Assembly (NCBI GenBank): GCA_033030425.1
Contig: JAUFSD010000015.1
Location: forward strand, 1,364,001-1,428,000
DNA from: Verpa conica
Lineage: Eukaryota; Ascomycota; Pezizomycetes; Pezizales; Morchellaceae
DNA length: 64,000 nucleotides
Direction of reading: 5' to 3'
The notes below the pieces were generated by a model. It had not been told where the DNA came from, ran no database searches, and saw nothing but the letters and a program-made list of their open reading frames with translations. The position numbers and the translations under genes were made by a program. Positions 53,135 to 64,000 of this stretch are shown here, piece after piece. Numbering within the stretch: position 1 is the first letter of the stretch; every line of letters begins with the position of its first letter.

Positions 53135-55575
53135 TTAATATCCTTGCTGGTAGGCAGCAGGGGGTTGGGCTGCAGGGGGTGGGATTGCTGATTCGCCTGC
53201 TGGATATTGCTCAGGGACAGTCGGGCTGTAGGTAGCTTGTCCGCCAGCTGGGTATTGCTCAGGGACAGCCGGACTGTAGGAAGCTTGTTCACCATCTGGG
53301 TATTCTTCTGGGGCGCTGGGGCCACTGGGGCCGTACGAAGATCCATATCCGGCCGCTGGTACTGCTGCTGCTGGTCCATGGAACCACCTCCATATTAGGT
53401 AGGCCAAGAGCCCAATAAGCGCGATGCCAAAGAATGCTCCAACAGCAATTCCGCCAATTTGGCCACCAGATAGACCTCCACCACCTCCACCACCTGCTCC
53501 TGGAGTCGTAGATGTTGTTGGAGCAGATGTGATTGGAGTCGCTGGAATAGTAGATGTGGTTTGTGTAATAAAACTAGATATAGAGCTAGAGTTGATCGTG
53601 GATGAAGACTGTGGTGTGGAAGAAGACATGGTGGGGCGTGTCGTAATGGAGGAGGTGAGAGAGGATCTGCCGGTATTTGAGGAGGTGGTGTAAGTACGGG
53701 TGGAGAAGGTAGTTGAAGTAAAATATACAGATGAAGTGGAGAATGTGGAAGGTGTAGAGGCGGTGGATGTAGAAGCGGTGGGGGTAGAGGACACAGGCGA
53801 GGTAAAAGACGTGGGTAAAGTGGAGAATGTTGAGGGTGAGGATGTGCTGGACGAGATTTGTGTAGTAGAGCTAGAGAGAGTGCCGTAGATAGGTGGGGTT
53901 AAAGGAGACGAAGTAGTGATGGAGGAAGTAAGAGTAGCGACGGTGGTGGAAGATGATGTGAGATAAATGACCGAGCCAGAAGAAGTGACTGGAGTTAGGG
54001 ATGTCGGAGATGTCGAAGAGCCGGGGGGATAGATTATCAAGATAGAGGTAGAAGACAAGGCAGAAGTTGTGGGAGTTAGGGAGGTCAGAGAGGATGTGAG
54101 AGAAGCAATCGAACCAGAGGTGGTAGAGGTAAAAGTAGGGGAGGTAGGAGTAGGGGATGTGGTTGGAATTAAAGATGTCGGAGAACTCGAGGAGACAGGT
54201 GGGGGATAAATGACTACAGCAGAGGTTGAGGACAAGATAGAAGTGGTTGGGGTTAAAGATGTTGGAGAAGCCGACGAGGATGTAATATAGATGAGCGAAC
54301 TCGGAGCGGAAGATGGGGCAGGGTTTGTGGGAATTATGGAAGTTGGAGAGGTTGAGAAGACAGGTGGGGAAGACGAGGCGGAGTTTGTGGGAATTATGGA
54401 AGTTGGAGAAGTCGAGGAAACAGGTGGAGAAGAGACAATTAAAACAGAGGTGGAAGAGAAGGTAGAAGTTATGGGGATCGGCAAAGTTAGAGTCGAGGAT
54501 GACGTGAGATAAACAGTTGAAGCAGAGTTAGAAGCAGAAGAGACTGTTTGGATTAAGGATGAGGTCGAGAGGATGGGTGGAATATAAATGAGCGAAGTAG
54601 AACTAGAGGGCAAGACAGAAGAGATTGAGGTTACGGACGTTGGAGAAATAGATGAGGATGTGAGATAGATGGGTGGGGATGAACTGGGAGACGAAGGAAA
54701 TACTGTGGGGATTAGGGACGTTGGGAACGTCGAGGAGACGGGTGGGGGATAGATTATCAAAACGGAAGTGGAGGATCCGGCGGGAGTAGTTGGAGTTGGA
54801 GAGGTCGAAGTCGAAGGGGATGTGAGGTAGATGGAAGAAACTGGGGTAGAGGAGATGGGAAAGATGATTGAACCAGATGAGGTTGTTCCGGGAGCTGTGG
54901 ATGCAGTTGGTGCAGTGGATATGGTGGGCACAATGGGGGTTCCGGGGATGGTAGGGGAAGCCGAGGAGAGGGAGGTGAGATGGCTGAGCGAAGTGGGGGT
55001 AGAGGAAGAGGGAGAGGAAGAGGGAATAATGAGCGTAGGCGAGGTTAGATATGTGGATGAAATAGCGGAGGTAAGATAGACGGGTGGAGCTGAGGATACT
55101 GTAGAAGAGGCAGAAGCCGTTGGGGGTACAGGTAGGGCAAGGGTTGAAGTGAGATAACCCAATGAACCAGACGAGAAGAGATAGTTTGTTGAGGAGAGGG
55201 ATGAGTGTGGGGACTCCGGGGATGTAAGGGAGGCATATGTTGTAGTGGGAGTATAGACAGGGGGTGCGACATGAGTTGCTGACTTGGAGGAGTAGGGCGT
55301 CGTAACGGATGATTGAGGGGATGGCTTCGATACAGAGCAAGAGGACCAAGACGAAGACGAAGAACATGGTACGGTCGTAGTCGAAGTGAGGGTGGCAGTG
55401 ATAGTGGCCGGAGAACTACTAAAGACATGTTAACCTCTAACCACAGTGGTTTAGGTGTAGAGAGAATAATCTCATAAGGAATGATGTCATACCAATTCTT
55501 ACAGCGATCCTTATCAAAACACCCCACACCACGTCTACCTACTTTGCTATAACATGGTCTAATTATGTTTGGCAT
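53135..55575 (-). CDS. Ser/Thr-rich single-pass membrane protein
   Basis: The main frame is open from 55429 down to the stop at 53135 but has no ATG near its start. An upstream exon 55575-55493 (MPNIIRPCYSK, GCFDKDRCKN) joins in phase through a 74-bp intron 55492-55419 (GTATGA...TTTAG). Some 600 residues of Ser/Thr/Pro repeats follow (PPVSSTSPTSLIPT, SSSTSVLIIYPP), predicted to be O-mannosylated and extracellular. Then come a Gly run, one transmembrane helix (GGIAVGAFFGIALIGLLAYLIW) and a short cytosolic tail with three PE(E/Q)YP(D/A)G repeats. This is the layout of fungal wall-stress sensors of the Wsc/Mid2 kind, which is inference. No signal peptide is visible in the first exon, so a further 5' exon is likely. 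Confidence 0.7.
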
Positions 55576-58500
55576 CTTGCTCTCTATACCCTTATATCCT
55601 GTTAGTATTTGGCCTTGGATTTTGAATACAGCACACGATATCCCAAAGGTTTATGCACCAAATTCTAACATGCCGAGCCCGGCACGGTAGTCTTAGGACC
55701 TCGCGTACATCATAGATCATAACATACCAATAACAATTAAAATATCCCTATTAGTAGTAGATATAGATTTTGAGGTTCTTCTTAAAGATCACGTGATAAA
55801 AGAAGCGTTAAAGGGTCAGCGTCGTTGATAGTCGTGAGTTCTTTCGAGAAGATGTGCACTCAGCACCAACGGAACCCAACAGCTTCGTCCATGTGGGTTG
55901 GGCATATATATACATCTGAAAGCAGCCCGCTACTCTAAGCCCTGTTGGCAGCTTTTCCCAGCTAGAGTATGTGTCGCGTGTAACCGGCATCCACTTGTTA
56001 TAGAGGAGGTTGATGTTCAAGGTACTTTTACCCTGCTGTGTTGATCGGACATGTCTAAGACATGTCTCTAATCCAATAAGCCTCTCCCTCACAATCGATA
56101 GGTGAATACTCTTACCTCATTGTTCAATTTCACTACTCGTACCAGGGAACTAATATCTGAGCGATTCCGAAGCCTTTTCGACCGAATTACTCCAGTCCAG
56201 ACCATTTCGCTACACCCCCCCCGGGGGGGTGGTATTCCAATGTTACAGGTCTCACTTTACATATTAAACAGGGAAACTCCAACCACAAAGCTTCTCCCAA
56301 TGGTAAATGCGTGGCTGCATACTCATTCGCTATGGAGGTGCCAACAGACTGGACGATACAAGAGGCTGGAGAAGTCCCCCCTCCTCCTCCTCCTCCTCTA
56401 GCCGCATCATTACAGCTGAATGTCCATCTACCCTTGCATATTTTCTTTTTTGTTCGATGCAAGGTCCACCAGTGGCGTGTGTCAAGTATCCAGCCACCCC
56501 ATGCTCTTCGGAGATCAGCCTAAAGGTGACGTGTCATAAAATTTGTTATCGTACACATCTCCGTGAGTACCTGGAAACTGTTTACCACTCAGTTGGTCCG
56601 GGTAGGGCAGTACTCACTATTGGAATCTCCGTCGACAAAGTCAACGGCCAACCAGTAGGCTAAGTCTTGTCCTACTGTAGCACTCTTTTACTATGATTGG
56701 TAGTTAAACGTTACTGTTATACCGACGTCATCGGACCGTACCTGGTTTAGTTGGTGAATCCCTTTAGCGAATAAATAAGAACCTTGCTATGTTCCGTGGA
56801 GATTAGCAAGTGAATGATTAATAAATAGGATCAGAGGTGTAACAAGTGGGTGGTACCTTGGGGGCTGGACATGTCTAGTAATAAGAAATATCTTCATCTA
56901 TTGGCTTAACAGATCTCTAAGCTCTTATCGATAGCGCTCTGTGCCAGTTCGAGGGAAATTATGTAATCTCCCACTGGACCAGTCGCGGCAGCCCTATGAT
57001 AGGTGTCACTGTAGTTTGGGATTTCTTGCACCTAAAGCTTATCACCGGAGAAGCACCCTCGATGGTTCCTACATTAGCGGCGATACAATTATCAAGCCTC
57101 GGTTCTGTGGCCTTTAGCGGTTTTTGTTTTAGGTGGGGTGTTCCGTTCCCTACAAGATGTCATGAACGATTAGTCATGAGGATACTTAGCATCATCTCTA
57201 GTACACAAAAGTTTCGTTTTTTCCTTTGTTCTATCATTATTCATAATAAAACTCTTTTTCACGTCTTTCATGACTAAACCGTCTTTGGTGATCATAACAC
57301 AAGATCTCTGTCACAGTGAACTGGGTTAGGGTTAATGACAAACCCTCACACGCAACCGTTCGGACCGGTATTTCAATGATATACCCCAACCACAACAACT
57401 CTATATATTACAAGAATTTCGCTAGAAAATTTGGACTAAATTCTTCAGACAATGATCATTATAAATTCAATGGACTATAGCTAGTGGTTGGGTAGCAAGG
57501 CTAGAAATTCGGGGGTTGTGGCAAAGACTAGTCCCGCTCGGGACCGTTGACGGTCCAAGAGATAACAGTAGGAAATGCCGACCCTTGTGTAACAGTTGGT
57601 ATATCATGGACAAGAGGAGCGGCATAAGAAAGTTTTTATAATTTGTTGCTTTCACCTAACACCTTCCTTAACCCCAAAACCGGTCAAGTCCACATTTGGC
57701 AGGTGGCCAAAAGCTCGTGGACACCACTTTACCCAACTCTGCTGACATAGCGCTGGTTTTGGGTCCCATGGAAAATGAATACCAATGAGAAGTTATGGGG
57801 TACCCCCCGTTGTATTTGTGTTAGGCCAAGCTTTAGAAATCGAAAAATGGTCTGTATTGGCATCAATTTCATAGTCATTGGGGGTATTTGGTTCCAAAGT
57901 GGGTGATGGATTGAGTGCCCCCTATTTCTATTTTTCCACTATCATAATTATCACTCTGATTCCTGGATTAAGCGTTTATACCCGCGTGGGCGCCAAGACG
58001 AGTGAACAGTCCTTGGGTGAAGCTGAGGCTATGACGTAAAGGGGTGAAAGTTCTTCTTATAATTATATTTAATTCCCCATCCATAGATATCTATAACAGT
58101 TATCATGCTAAAGTTCCATTAGCTCTCGTATTCGCACTTGCTGCATGCATATCCCTTATGATATTTGTAATAAGTGGGGCTCTACTAATAATATGAAATA
58201 GCAGAGCCGTGTATCGGCACAATGGCACTTAATCTATTTATCAATTGCTAAGTCATAGATGCCGAGTATCTAGTGAAATTGGAATGATTTATTACTAAAA
58301 CGAAGTACAGTAATTGATCAGTGGACGAAACTTCACCACGGAATCCTTATCGCTAGTAATAACAATCAATAAGATAATTACCGATAAGCACCGATAAGAT
58401 CTGCTACTGTATGAGCGCTGAGTCAGCATTACTCTTGGCATCTACTGTAGCACAAACATTTTCGTTTCTCTTCATCAAATAAAACTCTTTTCATCTTATA

Positions 58501-61440
58501 TCTTTATGAAAAATCGCACCTTGATGGCAGCAAGTACCAGTTATAACAGCTACCCTTACTTATGATTAATTGATTTATTCAGCTAGCTCCCCAAGGAGGC
58601 CACAGCTGGGTACCATAACCTTAGGGTTGCATGTACTTAAATGATAAATTCATTCATTCATTCATTCAAGGAGGCCACAGCTACCCTAACCCTGATAGAG
58701 CGCTTAGAAAGAAATGCACTTAGGATGTCCCTTTTGCAGTACGCTCAGGAATAAAAGATCACTACAGTTCAGGCCGATTGCAGAGACTAGTTAGGTGATA
58801 CAGCTGTGGAAAAGATAGGGCGGAGCGAACCTAATTTTATGGGTGGATCCACCTACCTATTTTTTGCCGGTCCCCCGTCGATTGCGTCTACGGAATATTA
58901 GGACATATCCTAAACGCATCCGCCTAGCCAAGTATGATCCCTAGTATTATAGTTTCCCCAACCAGTAAGATATATTATATTCTACTAAACGCAGGCACTC
59001 GATCGGTACCGTGCCTCGCACCCTTACAACGAGGTATTATCGCAGTGGCCCCCCGATCCAATGACCTAGAAGAGCGTCTTATTCATACGAAGTTAGGTAT
59101 TTCTTACATAACAATATTAATAAAATCTATAGAAATGTTTCTACATTCGAATTCCCAACCGGCATATATTTTTCTTTACCGGTTCTACTGTATACTAAAG
59201 TTAATATTCCTATATTAGATACCAACTATAAGCGGGATATCACACTGTTTCGGCAGCTACTTTTTAAGTATCTCTTTTTTTCTAAATTCTGTTCTTCTTT
59301 ACTTGACTCGAGTAGGTAATGGGTATCACATGCATCTATCTTACCATTGCCCCCAATATTGCGTTCTGATATAGGGCAATTAAGATGTTTGTGCAGCCGC
59401 AAGCCGCAGCCCCCCGAGCTTACTTGCTTAAGCGAGGGCTTGGCAGGACCCACAGATTTACGTGATGTCATGCCTCGAGTCCTTGCATCCATTAACGGGG
59501 CAGTGGGGAGTCCCCTACCAATTACCAGCCCTATGGGTTTCACAAGCAACGTCCTTCTCGTGATTTCGTAAAAGTTCTGCTAGTTTGGGATGTCCTGTTA
59601 AAGAATTAAAAAACATCCGCTGTAGTAATCCGCTAATCCTAGCCCATTACTAGATGCTCGTATACAGATACCAGATAGGGATCGGGTGTAGTCTTCCTAA
59701 GCTTTTTTTTTTATCTTCATGCTCTATCCCGGGCGAGCTGAGATGTAATGCACGTTTCCGGGAATGTTATCGTAGTATCAGATCTGAATCTGTCGCCGAC
59801 GAGGTTTTATTTAAAAGATTACCCCAGCCGCACCACATCTGCACCAGTGTTAATAGTAGCTATAAGCCGGGCATATTTATTCTTAGATCGAGAATTGTCT
59901 GAAGGATATGTGATGTTTATGACTATATATACTTTGAAGCTTGTGATAGTTAAAATAGAAACCACAATAATAGTATTCTCGCATTTTATAGGTTGTGCCT
60001 GTTGGGTATGTTAGATGTGGCCCAAGGCATTGCCAAGACTGAATTCAATGCCGAAGGTAATCCGCTGCAAAAAGACTAAATAAGCAATTGGAAAGGAGTG
60101 GTTGTATGCATATAGTAGATATATCGGGCTTCAATCCGGGGGGCGTTTTGATCTTTTTTCTCGAATGGCTTGTGGAACTGTGAGATATCACTCGGTTCGC
60201 TTGTCTCATATCTGATCCTTTTGCAGCTCTACTAAATCACTACATGTATGCCAAATTTCCTTCGGGATACTATGCATATTAGATTACGACGCCTTTGATT
60301 AGACTGCTGCAATTGGAATGCGCGGAAAGAAAAAAAGAACTACAAGTCGCGTTGCTAGCCATAAAAATAACCAAGGACCTCCAAAGGCCTAGAGAGTCAA
60401 TGTTTTTCGACCCATTTGCACCCATTTGCACCCGCATTCCTGGGAATTGACCTCGCCTCCTCGCATGCAGGTAGGCGAAACGAGATAGTTTTGTTTTCGC
60501 CTAAATACTAAAGGGTAAATACAATATTGTAAACCAGCCCTCCAGGTTTGTCTATCCTTGGCGTTTCTTGTATCTACATGATCCCCGCATTTGAAAGCAG
60601 ACACTCCTGGGTGGTTTTCTACAAACGGGCATACATCTTCCCAAGGCCCCTCATATCGGAACTAAGTTCTTGTCCCACCGGTATTTCTCAGCTCCGTTCA
60701 TGCAGTAGAGATGCACGTCTTGGGCTGAGAGCTTGTACGACAGATGAATGCATCCAATGATGCATCGTACTGCAGTATCACGCGTTGAGAGTATCGTTTT
60801 AGGAATTACATCTATAGTGCATGTACCTTGGTAGGTGTTGTCTAAGGCTATGATGGCGCTCTAGGCGATCAGCTTACCATACTTTACAAGTGAGGGTAGG
60901 AGGAGCAAACACCATGGGTCAGTAGCAGTCAATGTATTTCAGCTTCTGCACGGTTTTGGAGGAGGTGTAGAGAGTATATTGCACATTTATATGTAAAAAG
61001 TATACATTGGGGGATGGGCCACGCAGAGGCCTCTTTAGTTTACATACATATGCATGCAGACGGCAGATCAGTTACTTATAGCCACCCAAAGTATATACAC
61101 ATGTAAATAGGGTAGTTGCAGATTGGTCGGAATCGTAGGGAAACATTCAAACATCCTGGACGAGGTTGTTATCGCATTTTTAACGGCTTGTGCCGTAGTC
61201 ATCCATCTCAATTGCTAGCTGCTGGCTAAGACTCCACTCCATCTATCTCTATATAATCTCCTACACCCCTCCTCTTCGTAGCGTTTCTACCCCACTTCAT
61301 CCTCTCCCCAGTCCCCCATCTTCTTATCTCAATTCCCATCAAAATTCTGCTCATTGAACACTGCAACTCAAAGAATCGTGCTACGCTTCATCTCCCTATC
61401 TTTCAGACAAACAATAACAGATAGAGGGTAATCTCATAAC
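55576..61440. other. Gene-poor AT-rich region
   Basis: Nearly 6 kb without a convincing gene. Contents noted: a C8G7 palindrome at 56213-56231; an (ATTC)n microsatellite at 58648-58668; a 15-bp direct repeat AAGGAGGCCACAGCT at 58593-58607 and 58668-58682; a duplicated CCCATTTGCA near 60411-60431. The last 190 bp hold the promoter of the next gene, with TATATAAT near 61250 followed by a pyrimidine-rich leader. Confidence 0.55.
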
Positions 61441-64000
61441 ATGGCAGGCAGACTCGATCCTATCAACTTCTGTCGGGCAGACTATTTCTTCGACGCAGCC
61501 AAGGGCTGGAGGGGTCCTACTAAGATCATAAGTGCCAACCGGACCCCCCCCAAGGATGCCAAGATACCAGAAAAATGGTTCGGGGTCAACCTGTTCTTTG
61601 ATGATGGGACTTGCTGCGTTGTCCAATTCATCAGACCCACCGTTTGGAGGGTTCGATATGACCCTAGCTTCAAGTCCCAAGATGAATATAGCGATGAGAA
61701 TACGTAAGCTCATATTTGATGTGGAGAAATATTGCAATTAGAGATTATACACGAATTGTGCTTACGATGAGTTTTATCCGGGGAATACAGGAGTACTATC
61801 GTTATGGACGAAATGACCGCGCTTGTCGGTGATTTAGACAGTTATAGAGGTGTCAATTGGAATGTTGGGTTTGAAGACACCCCCGATTACTATTCATTCA
61901 CGGCAAGCAATTCTCATACTCTGATGATGACGGAGAACTCTACTAACCTTCAGCCTATTAGTCCCTTGTGAAAGAGGCGAAAGATGGACCTTATACTCAA
62001 GGGGATGGAATGACATTGCACCTTTGGAAAGAGCCCTTCCGTATCCAGGTACACACTCAAAACCACCCTTTATCTAGAAAAACTCTACTAAATACATAAA
62101 CCTCAATAGGCTGTCCGTACTTTGACTCCTTTAAAGGATCCATACGTCATTCCCGGAGTTGCCAAAATTTCAGCTCGCAAAGCTCCAAAGGTTGTCTGGC
62201 AGACATCTCCGAAAACCTTCCGCCAGAACCTCCATCCACAGCACAAGATGTTGAAGGATGTTGTCCTGGATGTGGTCAAGCCTGGTCACGGGGAGTACAT
62301 AGGGTTTGGGGAACAAGGAGGAATGAGTTTTATGAAGTTGCCTACCTTCATGGATTATTTTAGTGAGTACTTCTTTGAATAATTTTTTTCTTATGGTAAA
62401 GCCTAGGGATTGTTTCCTTGTACTAAGTATTCTATAGATTTCGATAATATGCAGTACCAGCAGGTTTATAGTCAGGGTCCTCTTGATAATCGCGAGCCAT
62501 TGTAAGTGACCATATTTAATTCATCGTGGCCACTGTGCCAGCTTTGGGGCTCGCTTGTGTGGGATTTTCTTCATTAGTGTCTTGGCTGATATCTTTCCGC
62601 AACCAGGTACCACTCCGACCCGTTCTGGATGGAAGTCAACTCAAACGCAGAACATAAAAATATCACTGCCACCTTTCTCGACAATAGCAGCCAGATCGCT
62701 GTCGATTTTGGGAAGACAAATTCAGGCTTTATTAAACTAGGCACTAGATTTGGAGGTTTAGATATGTATGGGATCAGTGCAGACACAGTTCCGCAGTGTG
62801 TGAGGTCTGTATTATCGTTTCTTATTGGTGGTTATACCATGCAATCCAAAACCTTATAACTATACTAATATATAACTATCTTCTAGACTTTATACAAGTC
62901 TCGTTGGACGACCACAGTTGAAGCCAAGGTATATTCTAGGAAGTCACCAAGCGTGTAAGTTCCTAAGACGCCTTTCTACTATGAGTTTCAGATTAAATGT
63001 TTTTTTGCGATCACAAGCTTATCTTATTTCTATATCTATTAAGGTTATGGATACGCGAAAGAGCAGGACCTCCATGATGTCGTCCAGCAATATCGTGATA
63101 ACGGCATCCCTCTTGATGGGTTACACATTGATGTCGACTTCCAGGTAGGGAAATCTCGGAATAAGCACTTTGTTAAAACAGCGAATCTCCGGAGAACGCG
63201 TACCCTCTACTCTGTGGTATATAAGCTAATTATGGTAACAATATTCTCAGGATAAATTCAGAACATTCACCACAAACCCTGTTACCTTCCCCAATCCGAA
63301 GGAAATGTTCGATAAGTTGAGATCCAACGGTATCAAATGCTCTACAAACATTACACCTGTCATTAGTGTAAACGACCGACCTGGAGGTTACAGTACCCTA
63401 ATTACCGGGAAAGAGAAAGGGTGAGTACCTAGAATTCTAAACCTAAGGCCAAATGCTTTGAAGAGAAGAATACAAGGCTGATACGATTGTATTCCTTCTA
63501 TGTAGATATTTCATCGCCGACGACAGATATACCGACGGAACAAGTGGGAATCCAAATGATGTTCGATACTTTTACTGGGGTAGTGGGAACCAGATCGAGG
63601 TTGATCCCAAGGACAGGGGATCTTGGCCCGACTTTGGAGATGATTAGTACGTATATTTATACTACTTAATAACGACATTGTGAGGGTGACTGATACTAAT
63701 AGATTAATAGTGACTTCAACGCGCATTTCAACTCCAAACAACCCTATCACGGTGCGGTAGGTTACGGGTATAAGAATGGAACTGTAAGTGACCCGGCATT
63801 ATAGATAGGTCTGCGATGCTAAATATTTTTTAGGCGGGGCATTATCCCGATCTTAACAGAGAGGAGGTTCGTAAATGGTGGGGGGAGCAGTACGAGTACC
63901 TCTTCAATGCGGGTCTTGAGTTTGTTTGGCAAGACATGACCACTCCTGCGATCCACCCGTCGTATGGAGATATGAAAGGGTATGCACAAGAGAAAATCAT
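61441..64000 (+). CDS. Alpha-1,4-glucan lyase (GH31), 5' half, 12 exons visible
   Basis: Exons 61441-61703, 61791-61902, 61962-62048, 62110-62362, 62438-62501, 62607-62804, 62887-62954, 63044-63144, 63251-63420, 63506-63646, 63711-63783 and 63834-63979 join in frame to about 558 aa; a new intron seems to start at 63980. The product resembles morel glucan lyase throughout: FDDGTCCVVQFIRPTVWRVR, WQTSPKTFRQNLHPQHKMLK, QYQQVYSQGPLDNREP, NITATFLDNSSQIAVDFGKT, CSTNITPVIS, and FVWQDMTTPA containing the nucleophile Asp (63933-63935). The enzyme cleaves starch or glycogen from the non-reducing end by elimination, giving 1,5-anhydrofructose, precursor of the antimicrobial microthecin. Full length in the family is about 1070 aa, so half lies beyond the window. 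Intron 2 uses GC-AG. No lesion is seen. Confidence 0.95.

Noticed and set aside
54603..55367. Minus-strand ORF in another frame over the Ser/Thr-rich gene, beginning with a hydrophobic stretch
   Set aside because: The Ser/Thr frame is open over 2.2 kb and ends in a membrane helix and a repeat tail; the alternative frame is a by-product of repetitive codons. Its hydrophobic start could mislead as a signal peptide.
56213..56231. C8G7 palindrome as a functional site
   Set aside because: An isolated homopolymer junction with no associated gene or repeat.
58934..59218. 94-aa plus-strand ORF in the gene-poor region
   Set aside because: No family resemblance, biased composition and no splice or promoter context.

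Overview
The window is fungal nuclear DNA. Genes are split by short introns (about 40-280 bp, mostly GT-AG with CTAAC/CTGAC-like branch sites), and the gene families are fungal (NWD-NACHT receptors, F-box/ankyrin proteins, WSC protein, DUF3433 membrane protein, Tad-like LINE, chromovirus). The right end carries a GH31 alpha-1,4-glucan lyase, an enzyme I know from morels and other Pezizomycetes and from red algae. A morel/cup-fungus/truffle type of ascomycete is therefore the best inference; the species is not determined.

Layout. 1-2127: the 5' part of a Ty1/Copia element on the minus strand, cut by the window edge, abutting the broken 5' side of a NACHT/ankyrin-type receptor gene (about 2128-5192). 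6118-6420 is a decayed piece of the same repeat domain. 7048-8040 is a mariner-like MITE containing a Gypsy-type solo LTR. 8783-14662 is a complete nine-exon NWD-NACHT-ankyrin-like receptor. 15420-20540 is a full-length Tad-like LINE with a perfect 15-bp target duplication, landed 40 nt before the start codon of an F-box/ankyrin gene. Three F-box/ankyrin genes lie between 20596 and 26122, two of them a tandem pair. 27487-39134 is the richest host-gene stretch: WSC/Ser-Thr-rich secreted protein, DUF3433 membrane protein, papain-fold-like protein (minus strand), and a five-exon protein with a transglutaminase-like triad. 39827-51383 is a second Copia element with a whole Ty3/Gypsy chromovirus (41099-47903) inserted in its reverse transcriptase. 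53135-55575 is a Ser/Thr-rich single-pass membrane protein (minus). 55576-61440 looks gene-poor. 61441 to the end is the glucan lyase, 12 exons visible, open throughout.

How it fits together. This is a transposon-rich accessory region holding genes of the kind that diversify fast in fungi: NLR-type receptors with internally duplicated repeats and F-box/ankyrin paralogues. The elements carry readable life-cycle signals: a Tf1-like self-priming site and a GGGAAAC -1 frameshift site in the Gypsy element, a half-tRNA-iMet primer site in Copia, and target duplications that order the insertions. All exon boundaries were placed by reading frame, splice motifs and family resemblance; no search or RNA evidence was available.
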